A DNA stretch of 64,000 nt from Spirosoma oryzae (GTDB taxonomy: Bacteria; Bacteroidota; Bacteroidia; Cytophagales; Spirosomataceae). The position numbers were made by a program, and so were the translations under genes. Shown piece after piece: positions 44,011 through 53,876 of the stretch (the first letter of the stretch is position 1; every line of letters begins with the position of its first letter). The stretch lies in assembly GCF_003002825.1 (NCBI RefSeq), contig NZ_PVTE01000004.1, forward strand, positions 1 through 64,000, given 5' to 3'. The notes beneath the pieces were generated by a model that made no database searches, was not told the DNA's origin, and worked only from the letters and a program-made list of their open reading frames with translations.

Positions 44011-46371
44011 TTACATCGTTACAGCTTCCCGTACACCAACGGGTGTAATCGTAATCACGACCGACTTCGACGTTGGCGTATTGCTTCGTTCGGCTACCTG
44101 ATCGATCGGAATCAGTACGTTTGTTTCGGGGTAATACGTGGCCGCACAACCACGGGGAATGTTGTAGGGTACGACCAGAAACTTGTGAGCCGTGCGCGTC
44201 TTGCCGTGATACGTGCTGTGTAGATCGACCAACTGCTGATCGTACAGGCCCAGATTGGCAATGTCGTCTTTGTGCATGAACACAACCCGCCGTTCGCCGT
44301 AGATGCCCCGGTATCGGTCGTCATAGCCATAGATCGTCGTGTTGAACTGATCGTGTGACCGGATCGACATCATCATCAGCTCGCCCGGCTGTAGGGTGTG
44401 CGTGTCCGGTACGTTGACAGTGAAATGGGCCTTGCCGTCGCTGGTTTTAAACTCCCGCACGCGAGGTCCGTTCGGAATGTAGAAGCCGCCCGGCACCCGC
44501 ACCCGCTCGTTATACTTGTCAAAGCCCGGTACGACCTGCTCGATTCCGTCGCGGATGCGGTCGTAGTTGGCCACAAAGGCATCCCAGAATTCAGCCGTGG
44601 TGACGTTGGCCGGCAGCGGAGACAGATTACGGCGGGCATGTGAATGGGAGTTGCCCAGCGTGGCCTTCGCCATCTCCGCAATGATAGCTACTTCACTTTT
44701 CAGGTCTTTCGACACGGCATCAACCACACCGTGCGACTGCGCAACCACCCCCGTCGTGCTTTCGCAGCTGATAAACTGCGCCCCCGTTGCTTGGTAATCA
44801 TGGTCGGTACGACCCAGACAGGGCAGAATAATGCCCGTTTCACCGTGAATCAGGTGCGAGCGATTCATCTTGGTCGACACGTGAACCGTCAGTTTCAGCT
44901 TCCGCATAGCTTCGGCGGCAAAGTCGGTATCCGATACGGCCAGCACAAAGTTTCCGCCTAGCCCGAAGAAGGTTTTAACTTTCCCCTCGTGCATGGCCTT
45001 GACCGATTTCACGACGTCGAGACCGTGCGCACGGGGTGGTTCAAACTTGTACACTTTCTTCAGCGAATCGAGAAACTCCGGCTTCGGCTTTTCCCAGACG
45101 CCTACCGTCCGGTCGCCCTGCACGTTGGAGTGGCCGCGAATCGGGCTGGCCCCGCCCCCTTCGATACCGATACTTCCCTTCAGCAACAGCAGATTGACCA
45201 ATTCGTTGAGCGTATCGACCGAATCGCGGTGCTGCGTCAGGCCCATTGCCCAGCAGATGATGAATTTGCGGGTGTTACGGAACATGCCAACGGCCTCCCG
45301 TATCTGTTCCAGTGGAACACCACACTGGGCGGCCATTTCGTTCAGACTGAACTGCGACAGGCTCTTTTTGAAGGCGTCGAAGCCGGAGGTATACTTCTCA
45401 ATGAACGCCCGATCGAGCACCTGCCCCGGCGTTTTTTCTTCCTCTTCGAGCAGAATCATACACATGGCTTTGAGCAGGGCCATGTCGGAATTGATGCGTA
45501 CCTGTAAGTAGAGATCGGTGAGTTTTTCACCACCGATCAGCATGTCGCGCGGGCTTTGCGGATTCTTGAATTTGATCAGACCGATTTCGTGGAGGGGGTT
45601 GACCGATATGATCTTGCAGCCATTCCGCTTCGCTTCTTCCAGCGCCGTCAGCATCCGGGGCGCGTTGGTGCCGGGGTTCTGCCCCATAATCATGATGACG
45701 TCGGCCTTGGCGTAGTCGTCGTACGTCACCGATGCTTTCCCCAGTCCCAGCGTGTCGGCCAGGGCCACACTGGTTGACTCGTGGCACATATTCGAACAGT
45801 CGGGCATGTTGTTGGTACCAAACATCCGAACGAACAGCTGGTACAAAAATGCCGACTCATTACTGGCCCGGCCCGACGTATAGAACACCGCTTCATCGGG
45901 CGAGTCGAGGTCGTTGAGGTGACTGGCGATAGTCGAGAACGCTTCGTCCCAGCTAACGGGCAGGTAGTGTTTCTCGCCCGGACGGACCATCATCGGCTGC
46001 GTGATACGTCCCTGCTGACTTAGCCAGAAATCCGTTTTCTGTAGCAGTTCATCGACCGTGTACCGTTGAAACAGAACGGGCGAAGCCGTGTGTTTGGTCA
46101 TGATTTCGTCGGCCACGGCTTTGGCACCGCTTTCGCAGTATTCGGCAATTGGCGACCGATGATGGTCGGGGTCGGGCCACGCACAGGATGGGCAGTCGAA
46201 TCCGTCTTTCTGGTTGAGGTTGACCAGCGATGTCCAGCCGCGACTGACACCCGTACCATCGAGCGTGTGTTTGAATGACTGCACGATGGCCGTCAGACCA
46301 GCCGCGTCATCAAACGGCTCTTTAACAACGAGATTGCCGGTAAGCTCTTCCGGCGGGGTGTTTGTATTCAT
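44011..46371 (-). CDS. YdeP/FdhF-family molybdopterin oxidoreductase
   Basis: A 786-residue molybdopterin enzyme of the YdeP/FdhF group, related to formate dehydrogenase alpha subunits. The family motif GFDCPSCAWPDPDHH is near 64-78, and molybdopterin-binding segments such as SGRASNESAFLYQ, GQNPGTNAPRML and SPIRGHSNVQG are visible. The C-terminal dinucleotide-binding domain has SIRSHDQFNTTIYG. No selenocysteine or extra iron-sulfur cluster domain is seen. The electron partner and substrate are not known. FdhD is encoded 3.3 kb away on the same strand. ATG 46371 is chosen; GTG 46392 is possible. Confidence 0.88.
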   Translation of the reverse strand: MNTNTPPEELTGNLVVKEPFDDAAGLTAIVQSFKHTLDGTGVSRGWTSLVNLNQKDGFDCPSCAWPDPDHHRSPIAEYCESGAKAVADEIMTKHTASPVLFQRYTVDELLQKTDFWLSQQGRITQPMMVRPGEKHYLPVSWDEAFSTIASHLNDLDSPDEAVFYTSGRASNESAFLYQLFVRMFGTNNMPDCSNMCHESTSVALADTLGLGKASVTYDDYAKADVIMIMGQNPGTNAPRMLTALEEAKRNGCKIISVNPLHEIGLIKFKNPQSPRDMLIGGEKLTDLYLQVRINSDMALLKAMCMILLEEEEKTPGQVLDRAFIEKYTSGFDAFKKSLSQFSLNEMAAQCGVPLEQIREAVGMFRNTRKFIICWAMGLTQHRDSVDTLNELVNLLLLKGSIGIEGGGASPIRGHSNVQGDRTVGVWEKPKPEFLDSLKKVYKFEPPRAHGLDVVKSVKAMHEGKVKTFFGLGGNFVLAVSDTDFAAEAMRKLKLTVHVSTKMNRSHLIHGETGIILPCLGRTDHDYQATGAQFISCESTTGVVAQSHGVVDAVSKDLKSEVAIIAEMAKATLGNSHSHARRNLSPLPANVTTAEFWDAFVANYDRIRDGIEQVVPGFDKYNERVRVPGGFYIPNGPRVREFKTSDGKAHFTVNVPDTHTLQPGELMMMSIRSHDQFNTTIYGYDDRYRGIYGERRVVFMHKDDIANLGLYDQQLVDLHSTYHGKTRTAHKFLVVPYNIPRGCAATYYPETNVLIPIDQVAERSNTPTSKSVVITITPVGVREAVTM

Positions 46372-46388
46372 GCGTGTACGACAGGTTT

Positions 46389-47438
46389 TCACGAAGCAAC
46401 CAGCCCGATCCTGACTGAGTGTTGGTGCGCTTCTTCACTATGAGTAAAATAACAGCAGGGTACGCCAGCGGCTTCAATCTGTCGAATCAGCGACTCGGTC
46501 GCCACCCGATTGTCAGGCTCGATCCGGCGTATGTAGACACAACTAATCTGGTGACAAAAGTGCTGTACCACCAGCGAATAAATTGTCGGGTCTTGTTGGG
46601 AATCGTCGCCGAGCAAAATGAACCGCATGTCCGGGTACGTTTCCAGTATACGTTTGATCCGGTCGAACTTCGTATGGTGCTTGGTTTTCCCCGTCTGTAG
46701 CAGTTGAAAAAACTGCTTGAGCTTACTGAGCAGGTACACGCCGTCGGGCAACCCATTCTGCTCCGAAAACTCCAGAATGTAGTCGTACAGGTTCCACTCG
46801 CTGCTCGACACGTAGAAAAACGGGTTGGTCGCGGGGCCGCTATCCGCTTCGGCCAGCAGGCGGTAATGCGCCACCACCCCGTCGAACGGGGAGCGGCTGT
46901 GCGCGTTCTCTGTCAACAGCACCAGCAGTCGCTTGGCGATGGTCGACGAATGCGAAATCAGAAACGTATCGTCGATGTCGGATATGCAGGCAAAGGTGGT
47001 CGGAGCCGGTACAAGTATCTTCCCCTCCCCCTGCGCCAGAATCGTTTCTACGGGCAATGTTTGCGACAGCACCTGTGCCCGAACGGGATGCCAGCCGGGG
47101 GCTACGGGCTCAGGCGTAGGAATTTCAGCCTGGAAAAACCCGTTATCATCGGCAATCAGCTCAACCGTTTGTCCGGCGCAGGTTAGCCGTACGCGTGTGT
47201 TCGGGTAAGGCTTGACCAGGAACAGCCGAATAACAGCCAGCAGATTCACCAGTTTATTATCCCGGTACTTCGTGCGGGGAAACGCACTTCGACGCAGCAC
47301 ATGACCATTGACTGTCAGACACTTATTATTCCCGTAGCCCCGGTATACCTTGATAATCGGCTGATCGCTTAGCCGAAGCCACGTTAACAAACGATGGGTA
47401 AGCAGGCCTTTTACGCTTTTGCTTTGTTTAGGAGTCAT
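46389..47438 (-). CDS. App1-type (DUF2183) phosphatase domain protein
   Basis: A 349-residue protein with a HAD-like phosphatase domain. The catalytic DxDxT is D154-D156-T158 in CISDIDDTFLIS, followed by a PFFYVSSSEWNLYDYI segment and RFILLGDDSQQDPTIY, typical of DUF2183/App1. Yeast App1 is a phosphatidate phosphatase, so a lipid phosphate substrate is possible. The N-terminal 150 residues form a beta-rich domain. No signal peptide. A lipid kinase is encoded divergently next to it, consistent with a lipid role. Confidence 0.82.
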   Translation of the reverse strand: MTPKQSKSVKGLLTHRLLTWLRLSDQPIIKVYRGYGNNKCLTVNGHVLRRSAFPRTKYRDNKLVNLLAVIRLFLVKPYPNTRVRLTCAGQTVELIADDNGFFQAEIPTPEPVAPGWHPVRAQVLSQTLPVETILAQGEGKILVPAPTTFACISDIDDTFLISHSSTIAKRLLVLLTENAHSRSPFDGVVAHYRLLAEADSGPATNPFFYVSSSEWNLYDYILEFSEQNGLPDGVYLLSKLKQFFQLLQTGKTKHHTKFDRIKRILETYPDMRFILLGDDSQQDPTIYSLVVQHFCHQISCVYIRRIEPDNRVATESLIRQIEAAGVPCCYFTHSEEAHQHSVRIGLVAS

Positions 47439-47507
47439 TGTCGGTGGTAAGGCAATCCGTCTTATCAGTCGATAGCTGTTGAGTATAACCTACAAACTCC
47501 CTGTAAG

Positions 47508-48371
47508 TTGCTGTTTTTATTCGCGATCAATCCAGCCTCGGGCGGCAAGGGCAAAAACGAATGGGAAGTCGCCATTCACAATTTTTTCGCCCAGAACGAG
47601 CATCAGGCTGAGCTTTTTCACCTCGACGGAGAAACCGACGACGTTGAACTGCCTAAGAAAATACAGGAAATCAAGCCCGACTGCGTGGTGGCCGTTGGGG
47701 GCGACGGAACCATCAAATGCGTCGCCGAACAACTGGTCGACACGGGCATTCCGCTGGGTGTTTTGCCCGCCGGGTCGGCCAATGGAATGGCCCGTGAGCT
47801 GAACATTCCCCAGGATATCGATGGTAGCCTCAATCTGCTCGTCAACGGGGAAAGCCGCCCCATCGATTGTATCGACGTCAACGGCGAACTCTGCATTCAC
47901 CTGAGCGACGTTGGCCTGAATGCGCAGCTGATTCGCTACTACCAGCGGAATAATCTGCGCGGTAAACTGGGCTATCTGAAAAGCGTGGTGAAGGTATTGA
48001 GTCAACGTCGTCTGCTGAAAGTCGAAATTAACCTCGACGACCAGTGCGTCCAGCGGGCTGCGTTTATGATCGTTCTGGCGAATGCGCGGATGTACGGTAC
48101 GGGTGCGGTCATTAACCCCGATGGTGATCCGTCGGATGGCAAGTTCGAGATCGTCGTGTTTCGCCGGCTAACATTCTGGGAAATCATCAAGCTGTTCTGG
48201 CGCTACCAGCCGTTCAACACGAGGAATATCGAGATATTTCCGGCTACGTCGATCAACATTGAAACCCATAAAAAGACCCACTTTCAGGTCGATGGTGAGT
48301 ACCAGGGAAAAGTGAAAGAGATCAACGCCAAGATCCGGCCGGGGGTATTACTGATGCGGCTACCAGCATGA
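47508..48371 (+). CDS. Diacylglycerol kinase-family lipid kinase
   Basis: A 287-residue soluble or membrane-associated lipid kinase of the DgkB/YegS type, using ATP to phosphorylate a lipid such as diacylglycerol. The ATP-binding GGDGT is at 64-68, with PAGSANGMARELN downstream and INPASGGKG at the start of the protein. The start is TTG 47508, which begins with the family's N-terminal strand LFLFAINPASGG; no ATG lies nearby. It is divergent from the App1-type phosphatase gene and ends in a terminator hairpin. Confidence 0.9.
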   Translation: MLFLFAINPASGGKGKNEWEVAIHNFFAQNEHQAELFHLDGETDDVELPKKIQEIKPDCVVAVGGDGTIKCVAEQLVDTGIPLGVLPAGSANGMARELNIPQDIDGSLNLLVNGESRPIDCIDVNGELCIHLSDVGLNAQLIRYYQRNNLRGKLGYLKSVVKVLSQRRLLKVEINLDDQCVQRAAFMIVLANARMYGTGAVINPDGDPSDGKFEIVVFRRLTFWEIIKLFWRYQPFNTRNIEIFPATSINIETHKKTHFQVDGEYQGKVKEINAKIRPGVLLMRLPA

Positions 48372-48376
48372 TCAAT

Positions 48377-48409
48377 AAACCTAAAAGGTCCTGAAGACCT
48401 TTTAGGTTT
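48377..48409. terminator. Bidirectional terminator after the lipid kinase gene
   Basis: A 14-bp stem (AAACCTAAAAGGTC and its complement) with a five-base loop sits just after the kinase stop and is convergent with the next minus-strand gene. Confidence 0.8.
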
Positions 48410-48425
48410 TGCTTCCCAACAGCGC

Positions 48426-48758
48426 TTAGTTCTGTTTGGTACCGGTAACGCTGCTGTTGCTTTTCGCTTCCTTACCTTTTCCAGCCGTTGCCGAGGATGA
48501 TCCCTTCGATGGCCGGTCGTATACCGACTTGGTGTTTGGCTTCATCTGCGTGCCGTTCATGTGAACGCCTTCGCTTTTCACGCCCGTGCTTGTTTTCCCG
48601 GCATTACCACCACCATTCTTCGTCACATCGTTGACCTGGTTTTTAGCTACTGAACCATTGTTGGCATCTTTCTTTGCTTTCTGCCGGTCATACTGTGCCT
48701 GTGCACTGAAGGATACCGTTGTAAACAACAGCAAACCCATTATTACGAATGCTTTCAT
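48426..48758 (-). CDS. Small secreted protein of unknown function
   Basis: A 110-residue protein with a signal peptide at residues 1-21 (VIMGLLLFTTVSFSAQA). The mature part is low complexity, rich in Lys, Gly, Ser, Asn and Thr, with no hydrophobic core, and looks disordered. Start ATG 48758 is chosen because it leads the signal peptide directly. No family is recognised. Confidence 0.65.
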   Translation of the reverse strand: MKAFVIMGLLLFTTVSFSAQAQYDRQKAKKDANNGSVAKNQVNDVTKNGGGNAGKTSTGVKSEGVHMNGTQMKPNTKSVYDRPSKGSSSATAGKGKEAKSNSSVTGTKQN

Positions 48759-48871
48759 TGCGTTGAGTCGTTGATTTGTTAGTAGTAGAATCGAACATAC
48801 CAACCCATTGTTCAGCAAAACGACTATTAAAAAGGGGATAATTCACGTAGGCACCAACGGCCGTCCCACGC

Positions 48872-49690
48872 TCAGTTGGGTGTCGATAGCGGCATGTTTA
48901 CGTACGTAAATCCTTTTCGCTTCGTAATGAAAAACCGTTGAACTTCCGTCAGTGGTACGCCATCCATCGTCGCAGGTTGCCAATTTTGCTGATTTGGTAC
49001 CTGCTGCGGAATAGCCTGGATGACCGTCCGAATCGAGGTGATCAAGTCTTCATCATTGGCTTTGGAATAGGAATTCACCTCGATGTTCGTCAGTTGCCCA
49101 ACCTCGTTGATAGTCAACTGAACCTGCGCGTCGACAGCACCCGTTCGGTCCAGAACTGGCTGTATGTTTTTCTCCAGATACCGCTGTAATACCTTGTACG
49201 AGCCGTTAAACATAATTGGCTGGTACAGGGCAGAGCAGGGCTGTTCTGTTCCCTGTGGCGTATAGCAGTGACTTTGTCTGAGCGATCCGTTTTTGTAAAG
49301 CTCCCGGCGTTTGAGCGTGCCATCGTTGTAGTAGAGCAGAAACGGTCCATCGAGCTGGTTGACCCGATACAAACAGCTTAAGTACACCTGCCCGTTCGGA
49401 TACATGACCTTCGTGGGGCCTTCACGCAGCACGACTAACCGATCGTCAAGCGGGATACGCTGGGCGTACGGTGGTCCGGCTATTCGATACGTATCGATTC
49501 GATATAATGTGCTGTCAGTTAAAAAGGTCGACACGGTCAGCAGTTCACGCTGCTCACCCAGATACGTAAACGTTTGAAAATAAGCATCGGTGCGTTGTGG
49601 TATCCGGCTGATGTACGTATATGGCGTCTGCCCCCGGCAAACAAACGGACTCAGCACTGTCATCACCCACAAAACGGAGATTTTACCCAT
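48872..49690 (-). CDS. Secreted MORN-repeat/TonB-C-like protein
   Basis: A 272-residue exported protein with a signal peptide at residues 1-20 (ISVLWVMTVLSPFVCRG). MORN-like antitoxin-type strands appear in the middle (YPNGQVYLSCLYRVNQLDGPFLLYYNDGTLKRRELYKNG). The C-terminal part is TonB-C-like: GAVDAQVQLTINEVGQLTNIEV and TVIQAIPQQVPNQQNWQPA. This combination is frequent in Bacteroidota periplasmic proteins. The role is unknown. Located 21 bases upstream-to-downstream next to fdhD on the same strand. Confidence 0.75.
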   Translation of the reverse strand: MGKISVLWVMTVLSPFVCRGQTPYTYISRIPQRTDAYFQTFTYLGEQRELLTVSTFLTDSTLYRIDTYRIAGPPYAQRIPLDDRLVVLREGPTKVMYPNGQVYLSCLYRVNQLDGPFLLYYNDGTLKRRELYKNGSLRQSHCYTPQGTEQPCSALYQPIMFNGSYKVLQRYLEKNIQPVLDRTGAVDAQVQLTINEVGQLTNIEVNSYSKANDEDLITSIRTVIQAIPQQVPNQQNWQPATMDGVPLTEVQRFFITKRKGFTYVNMPLSTPN

Positions 49691-49711
49691 CTGGCTGGTC
49701 TTTTACTGCCA

Positions 49712-50563
49712 CTATCCTTCAACCGGCATCGGCAACCGGATGCGCTGTGGTTCGGTATACAGATTGAACCGGTCGTCGCGAACGAAACCCGCCAGCGTAA
49801 TACCGGCCTCCTGCGCCATCTGTACCGCCAGACTCGACGGCGCGCCGACAGCCCCTAACAGTCCGATTCCCGCTTTCCAGCTCTTCTGCACCAGCTCGAC
49901 GCCGATACGGCCACTTAGAAAAACACCGTGCACGTGTAACGGCAACCAGCCCTGCCAGAACGCAGCACCGATCAGCTTGTCCAGCGCATTGTGTCGGCCG
50001 ATGTCTTCACGCACCAGCAACAACCTACCATCGGCGTCGAACAGGGCGGCTGCGTGAATCCCGCCGGTATAGGCGAAGGCGCGTTGGGTGTCGCGAACAC
50101 GATCGGGCAGACTGTGCAGCACAGCAGCATCAAGGTGCAGGGTTGACTCAACGGGGCCGGCGGTTTCGGCCATAACAGCTTCAATCGTCGCCTTGCCGCA
50201 CAGTCCGCAGCTCGACGATGTAAACGTATTCCGTTCCAATCGCGTCCAATCGACCAGGACATCGGGCTTTAGTTCGACGCGGAGGACGTTTCCCTCCTTC
50301 GCTTCATCCTGTACGCAGTGTCGGCAGGAAACGATGTCGTCGGGTTTGTGAACGATGCCCTCCGTAAACAGAAAGCCCATCGCCAGTTCCTGATCGTGAC
50401 CGGGCGTGCGCATCGTCACCGACACGCTGCGCTGCTGCCGGTCGTGCATCGGACCAAATCCCAGCCTGATTTCGAGCGGTTCTTCGACCGCCAGTAAATC
50501 AGGCTTCTCGGTGGCGGTGTCGCCGGTAACTTTCCGGATGGTAACGGGCGCAACAAGTGCCAT
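49712..50563 (-). CDS. fdhD: FdhD sulfurtransferase for formate dehydrogenase maturation
   Basis: A 283-residue protein that passes sulfur from a cysteine desulfurase to the bis-MGD cofactor of FdhF-type oxidoreductases. The redox pair C119-GL-C122 in SSSCGLCGK matches C121xxC124 of E. coli FdhD. GFLFTEGI and the C-terminal GHDQ and EDIGRHNALDKL segments are also typical. It probably serves the YdeP-type enzyme at 44011-46371. A small secreted-protein gene follows on the same strand. Confidence 0.94.
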   Translation of the reverse strand: MALVAPVTIRKVTGDTATEKPDLLAVEEPLEIRLGFGPMHDRQQRSVSVTMRTPGHDQELAMGFLFTEGIVHKPDDIVSCRHCVQDEAKEGNVLRVELKPDVLVDWTRLERNTFTSSSCGLCGKATIEAVMAETAGPVESTLHLDAAVLHSLPDRVRDTQRAFAYTGGIHAAALFDADGRLLLVREDIGRHNALDKLIGAAFWQGWLPLHVHGVFLSGRIGVELVQKSWKAGIGLLGAVGAPSSLAVQMAQEAGITLAGFVRDDRFNLYTEPQRIRLPMPVEG

Positions 50564-50627
50564 ACAAAGTCGTGGGTAAGAGGTCTACCCAAACAACTCG
50601 TTCGACATCGAAAAAGATTGGTTACGA

Positions 50628-53195
50628 CTAGAAACTGATCGACGCGGCTGCTTTGATGACGAAGCGGTTGGTCGGGATGTTGTTCGGGCCAGGTTCCAGA
50701 TACGTCAGCCGGTGGACGGCCTGCACCCGGAAGATTTTAAAGATGTTATCGATACCGTATCCCAGTTCAACGTACGGAATCGACGGGTCGAGGTGGCCGA
50801 ACCGAATCGGGCGCATCCCGTTCGGCATCGGCTTGCTGCTTTCCACGTTCTGGTTTTTCTCCGACATGGTTCCCCACAGCATATCCGCATTGGCCACCAG
50901 CCGCCAGTTCAGCTTACGGATTCCCGGCAACCGGTTAAACAGAAAACCTTCGAACTTATGCTGCATATGCATAGCCACGAACCGGTCGCTGACAAATTCG
51001 TAAAACTGCATCCGGTTGAAGGTGTTGGTCGTCAGCAAGGGGGTTGGGTTACCGATGTGCGGAAACAACAGCGGAGCCGGTAGCGCCGACGGGGTATAAC
51101 CCGCCGAGAGCAGATACGTCATGCGACCCAGTGGCCCCAGACGCAGGGTTTGCTGCGCCCGAACCGTCAGGCGATTGTAGTTGAAGTCGGAACCCAGGCC
51201 CGTCATGCCGCGCGTGTACCGAATCGTCAGGACGGGTGCTCGTTTGGTGCCCAGCGTGATCCGCTCATTACCATCCATGATGTACTTCTCCTTACGGGCC
51301 AGCCGCGCTTCGATCGACCAATAGGCATCGTCGATACTGGAACGCACGGGCGACTGATCGCCCAGTTCGGGATTAAGCCGGTATTCGTACGGGAACAGTG
51401 GATCGAAGGTTCGGCTTCCGACGGTGGCCCGCAACAGAACCCCTTTGACGGGTTCTGTAACGAAAAAAACTTCCTTCTGCATACTCTGGTACGCCCCCCG
51501 ATAGCGACCAAAGCGACTTAATGCGTAGAATAGCCGGTTACCACCAATCAGTTCGGGGGTCAGGCCCAGCCGTTCAAGGTCGTAGCTCATCCGAACGCCA
51601 AGCTGTGTCCAGTGCTGCCGCGAGATCAGGTAATCGGCTTCACCACCGTATTTAAACTCCTTGTCGAGCGTTCCGTAGGCCAGGTAACCCCGGAAGACCA
51701 GATGCCGGCTAAACTCTTCGTTGGTCCGGAAACCGATTCGTGTGCGCAGGCCCTCGACGGTATTGACGGCAAACAGATATGGGTACGGTCCCAGATCGAA
51801 GCCGCCAACTTTAAGAAAACCCGTCACGGCAATCTGCCCGATCGCTTCGGCGGTACGCACGGCCGGCACTTCGCGCAGCTTCTCGATCATCATTCGGGCT
51901 TTCTGATCGGTTTTGTTCAGCGAATCAGGCCCGGCCAGTGTCCGTTGCACCGTGCCCCAGTACGCTTCGTTGGTTGTGGCGACGGTATCGTTTGGCTCGA
52001 TAGGCTGCTCGTAAAACAAGATGGGCTTCGGCTTATTGACCACGATGTTGCTGTTACGCAGCGTCACCTGTGCCCGCATACCGAGCGACTGTTTGCCCAC
52101 ACCCGTCAGATCGGCCGACATTTTCAGCCCCACCGGTAGCCATCCGGCGGACCCCGACGAGTCGACCGTTGGTTCGAGTTCCTGCTCGATTGTCAGTTCA
52201 CGGACGTAGTTCAGGTTGGCGCGACTACCGATATGCGCTTCGATCTCGCAGAGCGCAAACGTCGTCGTGTCGATCCAGGCTTTTCCGGTAAAGGCCAGAT
52301 CTTCGGGTCGTTTGGGGTCGAACTGGATTTCGTAGCAGATATGGTCGCCAAGCTGCGTCGTGTCGGCCAGAAAAAACTCGTACCAGTTGCGCCAGTTCTC
52401 CCCGATGGGCGACGCAAAATCTTTCCCCAGAATGGGAATGTAGTTGTCGTAGAAGTTCTGACTGATCAGACTGGTACCGCCCAGCAGTTGGGAACTGAGC
52501 CCCGCATCGTCGACGGCGACTCCCCTGATTCGGGTCTTGCGCACATCTTCGCGCCGACGCTGTGGTCCTGTGCGGAAGTAGGTGTGCGTTACCGATTCGG
52601 ACACCAGCAGTGGCAACAGCCGATTGCCTTCTTTATCGACAATCGAATCGACCTGACTCATGGCCTGATTGATCTTACGAAACAGCATGCTCTGCCGCAT
52701 CCGATCGGTCAGGTGGCTCAGGGCAATCTCCGTTTTCTGATAGCTATCATATTCGTAGGCTTTAAGCCGATTCCGGTCATTCAGCGATCGGTTTTTGCGC
52801 ACCTGCCGTAGCACGCGGAACGCCGGGTTTTCCCCCGCCCGAACGACGACTTCCTGCAGAGCCGTACCCGCTGACATGGGCAATTGTACATCGATGGCCT
52901 GCGTAATTCGTTCTTTATCGATCGCCCGGCGCGTGTTGGCGTAGCCCATCGAACTAACGACCAGTGAGTCGCTCAGCACGTTGGTCCGCAGCGTATAGCG
53001 TCCTTTCTCGTCGGTGATTGTACCGACCCGTTTGCCGACCAGCGCTACACTGGCAAACGGAACAGGCTCTCCATTCTTAGCATCGGTGACCAACCCCGTG
53101 ATCGAATATGTCGTTTGCGCGTGCAACTGCCCACTCAACCCAATCAGTAACCCAGTCAGTAAAAAAAGTAGTCGTACGCGCAAGCGGTTTCCCAT
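50628..53195 (-). CDS. DUF5686 protein with carboxypeptidase-like regulatory domain, second copy
   Basis: An 855-residue outer-membrane protein. It has a signal peptide at residues 1-26 (LLFLLTGLLIGLSGQLHA), a CarboxypepD_reg domain (about 28-110; ITGLVTDAKNGEPVPFASVAL) and a DUF5686 region ending in beta-barrel-like strands. It is a clear paralogue of 11424-14147, but lacks that protein's charged Lys/Glu coiled segment. It is flanked upstream by an inverted repeat at 53206-53261. The function is unknown. Confidence 0.82.
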   Translation of the reverse strand: MGNRLRVRLLFLLTGLLIGLSGQLHAQTTYSITGLVTDAKNGEPVPFASVALVGKRVGTITDEKGRYTLRTNVLSDSLVVSSMGYANTRRAIDKERITQAIDVQLPMSAGTALQEVVVRAGENPAFRVLRQVRKNRSLNDRNRLKAYEYDSYQKTEIALSHLTDRMRQSMLFRKINQAMSQVDSIVDKEGNRLLPLLVSESVTHTYFRTGPQRRREDVRKTRIRGVAVDDAGLSSQLLGGTSLISQNFYDNYIPILGKDFASPIGENWRNWYEFFLADTTQLGDHICYEIQFDPKRPEDLAFTGKAWIDTTTFALCEIEAHIGSRANLNYVRELTIEQELEPTVDSSGSAGWLPVGLKMSADLTGVGKQSLGMRAQVTLRNSNIVVNKPKPILFYEQPIEPNDTVATTNEAYWGTVQRTLAGPDSLNKTDQKARMMIEKLREVPAVRTAEAIGQIAVTGFLKVGGFDLGPYPYLFAVNTVEGLRTRIGFRTNEEFSRHLVFRGYLAYGTLDKEFKYGGEADYLISRQHWTQLGVRMSYDLERLGLTPELIGGNRLFYALSRFGRYRGAYQSMQKEVFFVTEPVKGVLLRATVGSRTFDPLFPYEYRLNPELGDQSPVRSSIDDAYWSIEARLARKEKYIMDGNERITLGTKRAPVLTIRYTRGMTGLGSDFNYNRLTVRAQQTLRLGPLGRMTYLLSAGYTPSALPAPLLFPHIGNPTPLLTTNTFNRMQFYEFVSDRFVAMHMQHKFEGFLFNRLPGIRKLNWRLVANADMLWGTMSEKNQNVESSKPMPNGMRPIRFGHLDPSIPYVELGYGIDNIFKIFRVQAVHRLTYLEPGPNNIPTNRFVIKAAASISF

Positions 53196-53205
53196 AGCCG
53201 AAAAA

Positions 53206-53261
53206 GGTCAGCCAATTTAGCGAATTACTCAGTAATTCCTACGTTAAAAATCAGCTGACCT
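53206..53261. repeat. Small nested palindrome upstream of a DUF5686 gene
   Basis: An 8-base outer pair (AGGTCAGC and GCTGACCT) surrounds a palindrome at 53222-53238 (GAATTACT, one base, AGTAATTC). It lies upstream of the DUF5686 gene on the minus strand and could be an operator. Confidence 0.45.
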
Positions 53262-53336
53262 GATGACGCGGCAGGCCGGTAATGGTCACTCGTATATAAC
53301 TCCCGTAGAAATACTATTGGCAGGTAGCCAGCGCTA

Positions 53337-53876
53337 TCAGCCCACCAGCCAGATTCGGTCGGCATCGGCCCCTTGCTCCGTCCATTCGACCAGCACCCGC
53401 TGCGACTCCAGCGTGTTGACTTTCATACCGGTATAATCGGGCTTGATGGGCAAATCGCGGTTGTAACGCCGGTCGATCAGCACCAGCAGTTCCACTTTGC
53501 GGGGACGACCAAATGCGGTCATGGCGTCGAGGGCGGCCCGTACCATCCGGCCCGTTGCCAGCACGTCGTCGATCAGAATGACGCGCTTGTTTTCGATCAC
53601 AAATGGTACGTGCGTCGTGTTAGGTCGCAGCGGGGTATCACGCCGGCGAAAATCGTCGCGGTAGAAGGTCGCGTCCAGATAGCCGAGGGGAACTTCACGG
53701 CCCAGCGCCCGGCTTAATTCTCTACTGACACGCTCGGCAAAGTAAATACCACGCGGCTGCATTCCCAGCAGTACGGTATCAGCAAAGTCCTGATGATTTT
53801 CGATGAGTTGCTGCGCCAGTCGGCTCACGACAATTTCAAGCAATGGACTAGCTAAAACCAGGCGTTGTTGATTCAT
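53337..53876 (-). CDS. pyrR: PyrR-type phosphoribosyltransferase
   Basis: A 179-residue PRTase-fold protein: PyrR regulates pyrimidine gene expression in some bacteria by binding mRNA and often has uracil phosphoribosyltransferase activity. The PRPP loop is VILIDDVLATGR at 99-110, with GMQPRGIYFAERV and GYLDATFYRDDFRRR as additional family features. No pyr gene is adjacent, and no attenuator was found in the window. It is divergent from pth across a 110-base gap. Confidence 0.93.
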   Translation of the reverse strand: MNQQRLVLASPLLEIVVSRLAQQLIENHQDFADTVLLGMQPRGIYFAERVSRELSRALGREVPLGYLDATFYRDDFRRRDTPLRPNTTHVPFVIENKRVILIDDVLATGRMVRAALDAMTAFGRPRKVELLVLIDRRYNRDLPIKPDYTGMKVNTLESQRVLVEWTEQGADADRIWLVG

